A stretch of DNA of 64,000 nt, from assembly GCF_900476375.1 (NCBI RefSeq), contig NZ_UPPP01000052.1:1-64000 (forward strand), read 5' to 3'. This document shows positions 23,663 through 33,218 of the stretch, piece after piece (the stretch's first letter is position 1; each line of letters opens with the position of its first letter). Made by a program: the position numbers and the translations under genes. Below the pieces are notes generated by a model. That model was not told the DNA's origin. It was given only the letters and a program-made list of their open reading frames with translations, and searched no databases. The DNA is from Allolucifera butyrica. Lineage in GTDB: Bacteria; Bacillota; Negativicutes; Sporomusales; UPPP01.

Positions 23663-25401
23663 AGTTCATCCTCCCCCCGGTAAGCCCCCACCATGCGGCT
23701 GTACAATCCCTTTTGCCGCACCAGTTGAGCATGGCTCCCCCATTCAGCTACCCGGCCTTCATTCAGCACAATAATCCGGTCGGAGCGGAATACCGTGCTT
23801 AGCCGGTGAGCAATCACCAGCACCGTTCTTCCTGCCATCAGACGTTTCATGGCCTGCTCTACGGCTGCTTCATTAGCCGGATCCAGTCCGGTTGTCGCCT
23901 CGTCAAAAATCAGCAAGGGGGCATCCTGCAAAAAGGCCCGTGCTATGGCAAGGCGCTGCGTCTCTCCGCCGCTTAACGGGCGGTTGCCTTCACCGACCAG
24001 CGTATCATAACCCTCCGGCAGTTGCCGGATAAATTCATGGGCACCCGCCAGCCGGGCCGCCGCCGCCACTTTTTCTAAGGATGCGCCGGGACGTCCCAAA
24101 GCAATATTGTCACGGACCGAAGCGGCAAATAAATAAGGCTGCTGCGGCACAAATGCCAAATGGCGCCGCCAACTGGCCATATCCAGATTTCGCAGATCCA
24201 TTCCGTTCACAACAACCTTACCACTGCCGGCGGCAATGAATCCCAGCAGCAGCCCGGCGACAGTACTTTTACCGGCACCGCTGGGACCAACCAGCGCCGT
24301 TATTTTGCCCTGCTCAATAACAAATGAAACTCCGTCCAGAGCGGGGCTCCGGCCGCCAGGATAGGTAAAAGACACTTGCTGCAACTCGATCTCGATATCC
24401 GAAAAAGCAACGGACCTGCCGCCGGCTGCCGGTCCGGTTATTTGCGGCAGCCGGTTTAGCAGGGCATAAATGGCATCGCCGGCTGCCTTGGCATTCATAC
24501 CGGCATGAAAATGGCTTCCCAGCTGGCGGAGGGGCAAATAAAACTCAGGCGCCAGCAATAGCACGAAAAAGGCTTGATAAAAAGACAGGTGACCATACAA
24601 AAGCCGGATTCCGACGGCAACAGCCACCAGGGCCGTACTGATCGTTGCAAATAGTTCCAGTACCAGGGAGGACAAAAAGGCAATCTTCAATACGTCCAGG
24701 GTGGCATCCCGGAATTCGGCGCTCATTCGGGCGATTACTGTAATTTGTTCCTTACTGCGGCCAAATAGCTTAAGCGTTGTCAGACCCTGCATGACATCCA
24801 GAAAATGAGCGGACAACCGGGCCAGCGCCTGCCACTGACGGCTGTTCTTCTCATCGGCCAGACGGCCGATGAGAATCATAAAAAGGGGAATCAGGGGCGC
24901 CGTAGCCAGCAAAATCAGGCTGGAAACCACATCCAGCGGAAAAATAAACCCGGCAATCAGCACCGGCACAAGGGCGGCAGCGATTAGCTGCGGTAAATAG
25001 CGGGCAAAATAGGGTTCCAGATTTTCGACGCCCTCGGTCAGCAGATTGACTGTTTGTCCGGCTTCTTCCCCGGCCAGATACGGCGGCCCCAGAGCCAGCA
25101 GGTGCGCAACCAGACGGTTTCTAATTTTCTCTTCCAGGGATATGGCGAGCGTTTGGGCTATAAACTCGCCAAGCCAGAGGAATAATCCTCTGGCCAGCGT
25201 GATGATAAACAGCAGCGTCAACCACTGTCTTACCCCGTATAAATCCATGCCCGCAAGAAATACGGCGTCTATAATCCGGGCCAAAAAATGCGCCTGCAGT
25301 ACGATTAAAAAACCGCTCCCCAGACTTAAGACTGCCAGTAACAGCAAAAGCGGCCGCCTGCTTAACGCTTCCCTGACCAGATTTTTATTCAGCATAGCCA
25401 T
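23659..25401 (-). CDS. cydD: CydD subunit of glutathione/cysteine ABC exporter
   Basis: A 580-residue half-transporter. The membrane domain opens with RRPLLLLLAVLSLGSGFLIV and has the CydD-type segment LPLRQLGSHFHAGMNAKAA before the ATPase domain (GPSGAGKST, LSGGETQRLAIARAF, LIFDEATTGLD). It pairs with CydC as the heterodimeric thiol exporter that supports heme insertion into cytochrome bd. The start has a TGAGG site; it lies nine bases behind cydB in the tight cyd operon. Confidence 0.92.
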   Translation of the reverse strand: MAMLNKNLVREALSRRPLLLLLAVLSLGSGFLIVLQAHFLARIIDAVFLAGMDLYGVRQWLTLLFIITLARGLFLWLGEFIAQTLAISLEEKIRNRLVAHLLALGPPYLAGEEAGQTVNLLTEGVENLEPYFARYLPQLIAAALVPVLIAGFIFPLDVVSSLILLATAPLIPLFMILIGRLADEKNSRQWQALARLSAHFLDVMQGLTTLKLFGRSKEQITVIARMSAEFRDATLDVLKIAFLSSLVLELFATISTALVAVAVGIRLLYGHLSFYQAFFVLLLAPEFYLPLRQLGSHFHAGMNAKAAGDAIYALLNRLPQITGPAAGGRSVAFSDIEIELQQVSFTYPGGRSPALDGVSFVIEQGKITALVGPSGAGKSTVAGLLLGFIAAGSGKVVVNGMDLRNLDMASWRRHLAFVPQQPYLFAASVRDNIALGRPGASLEKVAAAARLAGAHEFIRQLPEGYDTLVGEGNRPLSGGETQRLAIARAFLQDAPLLIFDEATTGLDPANEAAVEQAMKRLMAGRTVLVIAHRLSTVFRSDRIIVLNEGRVAEWGSHAQLVRQKGLYSRMVGAYRGEDEL

Positions 25402-25410
25402 GAAAAAACC

Positions 25411-26415
25411 TCAATATTCCAGTTGTTTGGCACTAACCCGCTTCCGGAATATCCAATAGGTCCAGCCCTGATAAATGAGCACTACCGGCACCAGTGTCAG
25501 GGCGGCCATCGTCATAATCTTAAGCGTATAAGGCGTGGAAGAAGCGTTATATACCGTCAAATTCCAGGCCGGATTCAGACTGGACACCATCAGATTGGGA
25601 AATAAACCGGCAAAAAACGCTGCCGTGGTTAAAAGAATCGTAAAGCCACTAAAAGCAAAGCCCCAGCCAAATTTTTGTTTCCAGGTCAGAAGATAAGATA
25701 AAACAAAGGTAACGACGGCTCCCAGTAAGGCCGAACCGCCTAAAGCACTGTCAAACAGTCTGGTATTTGTATAAGTCAGACCTACCATAGACAGGCAGAA
25801 AATAGCGGCCAAAACCCCGGCCTTCAGGGCCGCACTGCGGGCTCGCTCAATCAGTTCGCCTTCCACTTTCAATGTTAAAAACAAAGCCCCATGAAAAATA
25901 AAAACGAAGAGAAAGGTCAGTCCCCCGCTCAAAGTATAGGGGCTTAGCAAATCAAAAAAACCACCCGTATAATGCTTCCCGGCATCAATGGGTACGCCCT
26001 GGATCAAATTCGTAACGGCGACGCCCCATAGCAACGCCGGAATCAGACTGCCGGCAAACAGCGTCCAGTCCCAGGACCGGCGCCATCCCGGCCCGGTGTC
26101 TTTGCTGCGGAATTCCATGGCTACGCCGCGCAAAATCAGGGCCATAAGAATTAAAAACAGAGCCATGTAAAACCCGCTGAACAACGTGGCATACACATGA
26201 GGAAAGGCGGCAAACAGGGCACCTCCGGCCGTAATCATCCATACTTCATTCCCGTCCCATACAGGACCGATGGAATTGATGATCATCCGCCGTTCCAGAT
26301 CATTTTTACCCAGAAAGGGCAGTAAAATACCTACACCGTAGTCAAATCCTTCCAGGAAAAAGAATCCCGTAAATAATACGGCCACCAGGATAAACCACAA
26401 CACATTCAGCTCCAT
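25411..26415 (-). CDS. cydB: Cytochrome bd ubiquinol oxidase subunit II
   Basis: A 334-residue membrane protein with eight to nine helices. The start NVLWFILVAVLFTGFFFLEG and FDYGVGILLPFLGKNDLERR, with the following IGPVWDGNEVWMITAGGALF, are CydB signatures. It forms the oxidase with CydA in the cytoplasmic membrane and does not bind heme strongly itself. It overlaps cydA by ten bases, with AAGGAGG inside the cydA end. In anaerobes this oxidase scavenges oxygen with high affinity. Confidence 0.95.
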   Translation of the reverse strand: MELNVLWFILVAVLFTGFFFLEGFDYGVGILLPFLGKNDLERRMIINSIGPVWDGNEVWMITAGGALFAAFPHVYATLFSGFYMALFLILMALILRGVAMEFRSKDTGPGWRRSWDWTLFAGSLIPALLWGVAVTNLIQGVPIDAGKHYTGGFFDLLSPYTLSGGLTFLFVFIFHGALFLTLKVEGELIERARSAALKAGVLAAIFCLSMVGLTYTNTRLFDSALGGSALLGAVVTFVLSYLLTWKQKFGWGFAFSGFTILLTTAAFFAGLFPNLMVSSLNPAWNLTVYNASSTPYTLKIMTMAALTLVPVVLIYQGWTYWIFRKRVSAKQLEY

Positions 26416-27788
26416 AATGTCGCCTCCTTAGCCGGTTTGGCCGGTACCGGACCCGGTCCGGCAGCTACGGTTTGCACGTGCTTTTTCATTAAATAAACGG
26501 CAACCACGGCCAGAATCCCGTAAATCAGGGTAAATCCCGTCAAAGACGTCCAGATATTCAGAGCGGATACATTCGGCGACGCCGCTTGCGACACCTTTTG
26601 CAAACCGAAAACAATCCACGGCTGTCGACCGGCCTCAGCCATAAACCAGCCGCAGGAGTTGGCGATGTACGGCACCGGCAGACTATAGAGGGCGGCTTTC
26701 AGAATCCAGCGGTGCTGCTCCAGCTTTTTCCTGGCCAGCAAATAGGCCGAAAGCGCGCAAAGCACTACCATCCACATACCGGCCAGAACCATCAGCCGGA
26801 AACTCCAAAATACGGGTGTTACCGGTGGAACATAATTGCCCGGACCGTACTTGGCCGTATACTCCGACTCTAAATCCTTAATGCCCATAACTTTTCCATG
26901 TAAAGAATCATGCGCCAGCAGGCTGAGCAGACCGGGAATCTCAAGTTCCGCCGTATTTTGCTGGTGTTTCTCGTCAATCACCGCCGCTACGGCGAAAGGC
27001 GCCGGATCGGCTGTATTCCATAATGCTTCGGCCGCAGCAATCTTCATCGGCTGCGCTTTAATAATAAACTGGGTTTGCAAATGACCACTGAGCGTGCTTA
27101 GCAAAACAGCAATCAACGCACAGCTGACACCGATACGGAAAGAAGAACGGAACAGTTCCGCCTGGCTGTGCCGCAGCAAATAATATGCGCTGACCGCCAT
27201 GATAAAGATTCCCGCCGTAACCAGACCGGACAAAACCGTATGCGGAAACTGGAACATTACGTATTTATTGGTAATTAGGGCTAAAAAGCTGGTCATTTCC
27301 GCCCGGCCGTTGTGCAGCGTATATCCCACCGGCGACTGCATAAAGGAATTGGCCACTAAAATCCAGAAGGCGGATAGATTGCTGGCAAAGGCAACAATCC
27401 ATATGCAAGCGGCGTGAAGCTTCCCGGGAAGCTTATCCCAGCCAAAAACCCATAAGCCAAGAAAGGTGGATTCCAGAAAAAAGGCGGTAAGAGCTTCCAG
27501 GGCCAGGGGCGCGCCAAAAATGTCACCCATGAACCGCGAATACTCCGACCAGTTCATACCGAAGTGAAATTCCTGCACGATTCCGGTTACCACCCCCATA
27601 GCGAAGTTAATCAAAAAAAGGTGGCCCCAAAATTTGGTCATTTCTTTATATTTTTCGTTGCCTGTCCGCACATACAGTGTTTCCATTACCGCCACCAGGA
27701 CCGATAAACCCAGCGTAAGCGGCACGAACAAAAAGTGATACACTGAAGTAATTCCGAACTGCCAACGGGCTAACAACACTTCACCCAT
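26406..27788 (-). CDS. cydA: Cytochrome bd ubiquinol oxidase subunit I
   Basis: A 460-residue membrane protein that holds hemes b558, b595 and d. His18 in FGITSVYHFLFVPLTLGL is the conserved heme ligand near the N-terminus. FQFPHTVLSGLVTAG carries the second His, and SCGWFMAEAGRQPWIVFG is the conserved late segment. The quinol-binding Q loop is short, as in Firmicute and other short-loop CydA proteins. It oxidises quinol and reduces oxygen to water. The start overlaps the Rrf2 gene by 19 bp, so regulator and oxidase are one transcript. GGAGGG precedes the ATG. Confidence 0.95.
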   Translation of the reverse strand: MGEVLLARWQFGITSVYHFLFVPLTLGLSVLVAVMETLYVRTGNEKYKEMTKFWGHLFLINFAMGVVTGIVQEFHFGMNWSEYSRFMGDIFGAPLALEALTAFFLESTFLGLWVFGWDKLPGKLHAACIWIVAFASNLSAFWILVANSFMQSPVGYTLHNGRAEMTSFLALITNKYVMFQFPHTVLSGLVTAGIFIMAVSAYYLLRHSQAELFRSSFRIGVSCALIAVLLSTLSGHLQTQFIIKAQPMKIAAAEALWNTADPAPFAVAAVIDEKHQQNTAELEIPGLLSLLAHDSLHGKVMGIKDLESEYTAKYGPGNYVPPVTPVFWSFRLMVLAGMWMVVLCALSAYLLARKKLEQHRWILKAALYSLPVPYIANSCGWFMAEAGRQPWIVFGLQKVSQAASPNVSALNIWTSLTGFTLIYGILAVVAVYLMKKHVQTVAAGPGPVPAKPAKEATLWS

Positions 27789-28228
27789 GCTTTTTCTTTC
27801 CCTCCTGCCTTTGTATTTTCACTTTCCCCGGCCAGAGTTGCAAAATGAATCTTGCTTAGAGAAGCCGTAAACTCTTCTTGGATCTTTCCCAGCGCCTGGT
27901 GCACAGGACACTCCGGCACACAACCCCGGCTGCATGCGCTTTTCTCCGCCAGACAGCGGTGGATTGCAATCTCGCCTTCCATCGCTTGAATTACATCGAG
28001 CAGGGAAATTTCTTGGGCCGGTCTGGCCAAACTAAATCCCCCTTCCACTCCCCGCCAGGATTGAAGTAAACCGGCCTGAACCAGCGGACGGGTGACCTTT
28101 TGCAAAAAACCCTGAGGAATGCATTGCTCTTCCGCCAGTCTCTGACCACTTATCACTTCTCCGGCCGGTTGGGCCGCTAAAAATAATATAACCCGGAAAG
28201 CATAGTCCGTTGCCTGGTTTAGCTGCAT
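27770..28228 (-). CDS. Rrf2-family regulator of the cyd operon (Fe-S type)
   Basis: A 152-residue winged-helix protein. It starts MQLNQATDYAFRVILFLAAQ, has the recognition helix IPQGFLQKVTRPLVQAG and the wing SWRGVEGGFSLARPAQEISL. A Cys-rich loop (CLAEKSACSRGCVPECP) can ligate an iron-sulfur cluster as in IscR/NsrR/RsrR-type sensors. It therefore probably senses oxygen, NO or iron status. It is the first gene of the cyd operon and sits directly under a promoter with a TATACC/GGTATA palindrome at the transcription start, which it probably binds. Confidence 0.88.
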   Translation of the reverse strand: MQLNQATDYAFRVILFLAAQPAGEVISGQRLAEEQCIPQGFLQKVTRPLVQAGLLQSWRGVEGGFSLARPAQEISLLDVIQAMEGEIAIHRCLAEKSACSRGCVPECPVHQALGKIQEEFTASLSKIHFATLAGESENTKAGGKEKAWVKCC

Positions 28229-28252
28229 TCATACGCCTCCTTCCTTTAATTT

Positions 28253-28310
28253 ATACCAAACCGGTATAGTATTAATTTCATTATAGTCATCCATTCTAAA
28301 CTTTGTCAAT
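28253..28310 (-). promoter_or_regulatory. Promoter and operator of rrf2-cydABDC operon
   Basis: On the leftward strand TTGACA (28305-28310), an 18-bp spacer and TATAAT (28281-28286): a consensus sigma-A promoter. The palindrome TATACCGGTTTGGTATA (28253-28269) covers the expected start of transcription, an ideal repressor position. Confidence 0.8.
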
Positions 28311-28396
28311 CCATTTTTCGGCTCTTGGCGCAGAGCGCCTTTCGTAAGTAAATCCTGCGCTATAAAATAAATGCAAAAAAGTGCCGCATCCGCCTC

Positions 28397-28987
28397 TTAG
28401 CGGCAGCTTTCCCGCAGCGCAGGCAATACCTTATTATAGAGCATCAGTACAAACAGGGAGAGTACGACTCCTTTGAGGATGTTGAACGGCACAATGGCCA
28501 TAACAATAAAACTTTTCAGGTCCACAATTCGCGGATTCGCAGCCGTACCCAAAGCGACCATCCGGTCCGGAGGAAAGTGGAGAACAGTCTGATAGAGCGG
28601 TATAAGCGCATAATAGTCGAGTACGGCTGCCGCCAGCATCATCGAAACAGTGCCGGCAACCAGCCCCAGAACAGCGCCGGAACGGCATAACCGGTGGCGG
28701 TATACATAGGCCGCCGGCAAAACAAAGGCTGCGCCAACCAAAAAATTAGCCACTTCGCCGATCATCATCGTCTGGGAATTAAACGCATGAATCAGATTTT
28801 TTATTAGTTCAATCGCCACACCAGCCCACGGACTAAGCAGAAATGCCCCCACTACGGCGGGCAGATCGCTGATATCCAACTTTAAAAATACAGGCATCAA
28901 CGGCACGGGAACTTCAAAAAACATGAGCAGCGCAGCGATGGCGGCAAGAATACTTACTTTTGCCAAATAATGAATTTGAGAACCCAT
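28397..28987 (-). CDS. ribU: RibU-type riboflavin ECF transporter S component
   Basis: A 196-residue membrane protein with about six helices. LKLDISDLPAVVGAFLLSPW and IELIKNLIHAF, followed by GEVANFLVGAAFV, are hallmarks of the RibU substrate-binding subunit. RibU works with the shared EcfA/A'/T module, which must lie elsewhere. The start at 28987 follows an AGGAGG-type site. The FMN riboswitch directly upstream independently supports riboflavin as the substrate. Single gene under that switch. Confidence 0.92.
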   Translation of the reverse strand: MGSQIHYLAKVSILAAIAALLMFFEVPVPLMPVFLKLDISDLPAVVGAFLLSPWAGVAIELIKNLIHAFNSQTMMIGEVANFLVGAAFVLPAAYVYRHRLCRSGAVLGLVAGTVSMMLAAAVLDYYALIPLYQTVLHFPPDRMVALGTAANPRIVDLKSFIVMAIVPFNILKGVVLSLFVLMLYNKVLPALRESCR

Positions 28988-29013
28988 GGAAAATTCCTCC
29001 CTAAAAACACAAA

Positions 29014-29031
29014 ATCCCGAATTGCTTCGGG
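29014..29031 (-). terminator. Expression-platform terminator of FMN riboswitch
   Basis: On the leftward strand ATCCCGAA-GCAA-TTCGGGAT followed by TTTTGTGTTTTT, between the aptamer and the ribU ribosome site. Confidence 0.85.
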
Positions 29032-29053
29032 ATGAGACTAAACAAATCAAATT

Positions 29054-29181
29054 TATCTTCTCACATCCAGACTGTCACTGTCGGCTTTGGAATCTCACCA
29101 AATCTGCCTTACGGCTCGTGGGCTTACAGCTTACTCAGGCTATTTACCACCGGCGGGGAATTACACCCCATCCCGAAGATA
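29054..29181 (-). ncRNA. FMN riboswitch (RFN element)
   Basis: Read leftward it opens ATCTTCGGGATGGGGTGTAA and closes GACAGTCTGGATGTGAGAAG. The outer ATCTTC/GAAGAT stem and the conserved GGTGAGATTCC and CCGACAGTGACAGTCTGGAT segments are present. FMN binding should favour the downstream terminator and shut off ribU. Confidence 0.93.
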
Positions 29182-29250
29182 TACATTTTCTGTTACTAAT
29201 TTAATTTTATTGTAGTAGAAAGACGCTTTTAACGCAAGTTAAATTTTTAT

Positions 29251-31680
29251 TTACTTGACCACAACGGGTTTGACGTTCCAAATACCGATGGCATACTCCA
29301 TAATGGTCTTATCACTGGAAAACTGACCCGAATGGGCAATATTGGCGGCCGCCATCCGGCCCCATGCCTCCTCATTCTGGTAGAGCTTGCTCACCCGGTT
29401 TTGGGCTTCCACATAGGAGGCAAAATCCTGCAGCACGAAAAATTCATCGTTGCTGTGCAGCAGCGTATCGTAAAAAGTCCGGAATTCCTCCTTGGCCACG
29501 GGAAAGAAAAGATTAACAAGCTGATCCATAATGACCTGGATGCGCTCGTCACTGTTATATACATCCCAGGCGTTGTACCCGCCGTGAGCATAATAACTCA
29601 GCACTTGCTCCGCCGTGAGACCAAAAGAAATGAAATTCTCCGCTCCCACCGCATTCCGGATTTCAATGTTGGCGCCGTCCAGCGTGCCCAAAGTTATGGC
29701 TCCGTTCATCATGAACTTCATATTGCCCGTACCCGATGCTTCTTTGCTGGCTGTGGAAATCTGTTCGCTGATATCGGCAGCCGGAATAATCATTTCAGCC
29801 AGGGAAACACCGTAGTTTTCCATAAATACGACTTTAAGCTTATCACCAATACTCTGATCCTGATTTACCATTTCCGCCAGCGTGTTAATCAGCTTGATTG
29901 TCCGCTTGGCCATAAAATAGCCCGGCGCCGATTTGCCGCCAAAGATAAACGTCCGGGGCATTACATCCAGATCCGGATTGACGCGCAGCCGGTTATACAG
30001 GTCCATGATATGAAACACGTTCAGCAGTTGCCGTTTATAGGCATGAATCCGTTTCACATGCACATCAAATATAGAAGCAGGATTGATGGTTATATCATAT
30101 TTACGCTTGATATACTGCGCCAGCCGGTTCTTATTCGCCAGTTTCACCTTACGGACATTGTCCCGCCATGCCGCGTCCCCGGCATAATGTTCCAGACGCA
30201 CCAGATCACCGGGGAACGTAATCCAGCTGGCGCCAATGGTATCGGTAATCAGTTTGGCCAGGAGGGGATTGGCTTTCAATAGCCAGCGCCGGTGAGTAAT
30301 CCCATTGGTTTTATTACTGAATTTGTGCGGTGATAGTTCATAGAAATTGCGCATAACTTGCTTCTTTAGAATTTCTGTATGAATATGCGCTACTCCGTTG
30401 ACATGGTCGCTGCCGACAATAGCCAGGTGTGCCATATGTACGTAGCCATTGGCAACAATAGCCATTCTGGCGATACGGTCCCAGTCTCCGGGATACTTAT
30501 CCCATAATTCCCGGCAAAATCGCTCGTTAATTTCGTGGACAATCATATAAATGCGGGGCAGGAGCTCCTTAAACATCTCAACCGGCCATTTTTCCAGCGC
30601 TTCCGGTAAAACAGTATGGTTGGTATAGGAAATCGTATTGGAAGTGATCCGCCACGCCTCGTCCCAGCCCAGCCCCTCATCATCCATAAGAATGCGCATA
30701 AGTTCCGGCACGGCCAGCGCCGGATGCGTATCGTTGATATGAATGGCAATTTTATCTTCAAAATCATACACCGAACCGTTTTTGCGCTTATAACGGCGGA
30801 CAATGCTTTGAATGCCGGCGGAAACAAAGAAATACTGCTGTTTCAGGCGCAGTTTTTGTCCTTCCTGATAGCTGTCGTCAGGATACAGGATTTCCGAAAT
30901 GGCCTCAACAGAATATTTATATTCAATGGCCTTTAAATATTCGCCGCGGTTGAAAGAAGAGAAATCAAAGTCCTGCGGGGCCGCCTCAGCGCTCCACAAG
31001 CGCAGCGTATTTACCGTTTTATTTTGATAGCCGACTACAGGCATATCATAGGGAACAGCCCGTATGGCTTCATACCCCTCATGGATAAACAGCCGTACAC
31101 CCTCTGCAACCGCTTCCCTGACATAACCGCCAAACCGTACTTCCACCGACTTTTCCGGCTTTCTGTATTCCCAGACGTTGCCGTCCTGCAGCCAGTTATC
31201 AGGCAGCTCCACTTGATATCCATTAACAATTTTCTGTTCAAACAGACCATACTTATAGCGAATGCCGCAGCCATGCCCCGGCAGATTGAGCGAGGCCATG
31301 GAATCCAGAAAACAGGCCGCCAGCCTGCCCAGGCCGCCGTTACCCAGTCCGGCATCGGGCTCCTTTTCCTCCAGCCGCGCCAAATCAATATCAAGTTCCT
31401 GCAGTGCATCCCGCACCACATGATTCTGGTCGATATTCAGCAGATTGGAATGTAACAGCCGGCCCAGTAAAAATTCAATGGAGAAATAATAAATCTGCTT
31501 TTCCCCGCGCTCGAGATAGGTATTATTGGTGGCGGCCCAGTTTTTACTGATGTATTCCCGCACCAGATTGCTTAAAGCAATATATTTATCCGAATCGGAA
31601 GCCCCTTCTAAAGTAACCCCCCGCAAAGTTTGCAGCTTCTCCAAAAAGGCCTGTTTAAATCGTTCCTTGCTTTGAAACAT
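29251..31680 (-). CDS. glgP: Glycogen/maltodextrin phosphorylase, copy 1
   Basis: An 809-residue GT35 enzyme that releases glucose-1-phosphate from alpha-1,4-glucan with phosphate. PEPDAGLGNGGLGRLAACFL (active-site glycine loop), RIHAYKRQLLNV and the PLP-lysine motif EASGTGNMKF are intact. The ATG at 31680 has GGAGGG just upstream; an in-frame TTG four codons earlier is less likely. It is the last gene of the complete glgBCDAP operon. By eye it is closer to copy 3 (59194-61653) than to copy 2 (52234-54735), for example FSIEFLLGRLL against FCIEFLLGRML. Confidence 0.95.
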   Translation of the reverse strand: MFQSKERFKQAFLEKLQTLRGVTLEGASDSDKYIALSNLVREYISKNWAATNNTYLERGEKQIYYFSIEFLLGRLLHSNLLNIDQNHVVRDALQELDIDLARLEEKEPDAGLGNGGLGRLAACFLDSMASLNLPGHGCGIRYKYGLFEQKIVNGYQVELPDNWLQDGNVWEYRKPEKSVEVRFGGYVREAVAEGVRLFIHEGYEAIRAVPYDMPVVGYQNKTVNTLRLWSAEAAPQDFDFSSFNRGEYLKAIEYKYSVEAISEILYPDDSYQEGQKLRLKQQYFFVSAGIQSIVRRYKRKNGSVYDFEDKIAIHINDTHPALAVPELMRILMDDEGLGWDEAWRITSNTISYTNHTVLPEALEKWPVEMFKELLPRIYMIVHEINERFCRELWDKYPGDWDRIARMAIVANGYVHMAHLAIVGSDHVNGVAHIHTEILKKQVMRNFYELSPHKFSNKTNGITHRRWLLKANPLLAKLITDTIGASWITFPGDLVRLEHYAGDAAWRDNVRKVKLANKNRLAQYIKRKYDITINPASIFDVHVKRIHAYKRQLLNVFHIMDLYNRLRVNPDLDVMPRTFIFGGKSAPGYFMAKRTIKLINTLAEMVNQDQSIGDKLKVVFMENYGVSLAEMIIPAADISEQISTASKEASGTGNMKFMMNGAITLGTLDGANIEIRNAVGAENFISFGLTAEQVLSYYAHGGYNAWDVYNSDERIQVIMDQLVNLFFPVAKEEFRTFYDTLLHSNDEFFVLQDFASYVEAQNRVSKLYQNEEAWGRMAAANIAHSGQFSSDKTIMEYAIGIWNVKPVVVK

Positions 31681-31726
31681 CGAACCCTCCAAAATTCATA
31701 TATTTTCGCTATGAATCACCGGTAAA

Positions 31727-33217
31727 TTATTCTACTTCTTTCGCCAAAATCTCCGCGGAATCCTGCTCAGTTAATAATAAATCTTTTTTAACTGTCAGTT
31801 GTTCATAAAGGTCCCGGTACTGCATGACCGATTGCCGCCAGCTATAATCGCTGAGCATGGCATTTTTCATGATGTTGTGCCACAATTTTTTGTCGGCATA
31901 AAGGCCTACAGCCCGCTGAACAGTATACAGAAGCTCATGGGCATTATAATTGGCAAAACGAAACCCGGTTCCTTCCCCGGTAATTTCATTGTACGGCTGA
32001 ACGGTGTCCTTCAGCCCGCCCGTTTCCCGCACCACGGGCAGGCTGCCATACCGCATGGCTATGATCTGCCCGATGCCGCAAGGTTCAAACTTAGACGGCA
32101 TGAGGAACAAATCGGAAGCGGCATAGATTTGATGCGCCAATGTATTATCAAACTTAAGATTGGCTGATACTTTATCAGGATACTTGGATTGGGCCCAGGA
32201 AAATAAATGATGATACCGTTCTTCCCCTGTACCCAGCACAACCAGTTGCAAGTCCATTGACAGAATTTCTTCCAGCACCCGCTCAATCAAGTCAAGCCCT
32301 TTTGCACTGACCAGGCGGGAAACCATGGCCAGCATTGGTACATCCCGGCGTACGGGCAAACCAAGAAATTCCTGCAGTTTTAGCTTGTTTTCCTGCCGCT
32401 TGCGTGTCGCCCGCCAACTATAGGGGCTGGCAATCAAGGGGTCGGTGGCCGGGTCATATTCATTATAGTCGATCCCGTTTACAATCCCATAAAGACTGTT
32501 ATTACGGGCCCGTAAGAGTCCATCCAGGTTTTCTCCGAAATAGGGCCGCTGAATTTCTTCGGCATAGGTCTTGCTGACAGTCGTTACGATATCGGAATAA
32601 ATGATGCCGCCCTTCATAAAGTTAACATTGCCGTTGAACTCCAGTTTATCATTAGTAAAATAGTCCATTCCCAGTCCCAAAATGTCCTCCAGCACCACGG
32701 CGGGAAAAATGCCCTGATAAGCGAGATTATGAATGGTAAAAACCGTCTTTATATTTTGATAGAAGGGAATATGCTGATAATGGGTATTCAGAAAGACGCT
32801 CACCATTCCGGCATGCCAATCATGGGCATGAATGATATCGGGACGGAAGTCCAACTTCGGCAAGGCTTCCAATACAGCCCGCGTAAAATAGGCGTACCGT
32901 TCCGCTTCATCATAAAAACCGTAGATTCCGGGGCGCTTGAAGTAGTATTCGTTATCAACGAAATAAAAGGTTACACCGTCATGCACCAGTTCCTGCACCG
33001 CACAAAACTGCTTGCGCCAGCCTACATAAACATCAAAATCCCGGATAAAAATCATTTGCTCCCGAAACCGGGCAGGGATATCGGCATACTTCGGCAGGAT
33101 GACCCGTACATCTACGCCCTGCCGTTTCAGCTCTTTTGGCAAAGAACCCGCCACATCTCCCAGTCCGCCCGTTTTAATAAAGGGTACCGCCTCAGCGGCT
33201 ACAAATAAAATTTTCAT
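31727..33217 (-). CDS. glgA: Glycogen synthase (ADP-glucose)
   Basis: A 496-residue GT5 glucosyltransferase with a GT-B fold. The N-terminal motif KTGGLGDVAGSLPKEL (Lys15) binds ADP-glucose. HDWHAGMVSVFLN and the C-terminal EPCGIGQIIAMRYGSLPVVR with ETGGLKDTV are typical. It extends alpha-1,4-glucan chains using ADP-glucose from GlgC. It starts one base after the glgD stop (TAAGATG), so translation is probably coupled. It is the only glycogen synthase in the window although the other operon genes are present two or three times. Confidence 0.96.
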   Translation of the reverse strand: MKILFVAAEAVPFIKTGGLGDVAGSLPKELKRQGVDVRVILPKYADIPARFREQMIFIRDFDVYVGWRKQFCAVQELVHDGVTFYFVDNEYYFKRPGIYGFYDEAERYAYFTRAVLEALPKLDFRPDIIHAHDWHAGMVSVFLNTHYQHIPFYQNIKTVFTIHNLAYQGIFPAVVLEDILGLGMDYFTNDKLEFNGNVNFMKGGIIYSDIVTTVSKTYAEEIQRPYFGENLDGLLRARNNSLYGIVNGIDYNEYDPATDPLIASPYSWRATRKRQENKLKLQEFLGLPVRRDVPMLAMVSRLVSAKGLDLIERVLEEILSMDLQLVVLGTGEERYHHLFSWAQSKYPDKVSANLKFDNTLAHQIYAASDLFLMPSKFEPCGIGQIIAMRYGSLPVVRETGGLKDTVQPYNEITGEGTGFRFANYNAHELLYTVQRAVGLYADKKLWHNIMKNAMLSDYSWRQSVMQYRDLYEQLTVKKDLLLTEQDSAEILAKEVE

Positions 33218-33218
33218 C

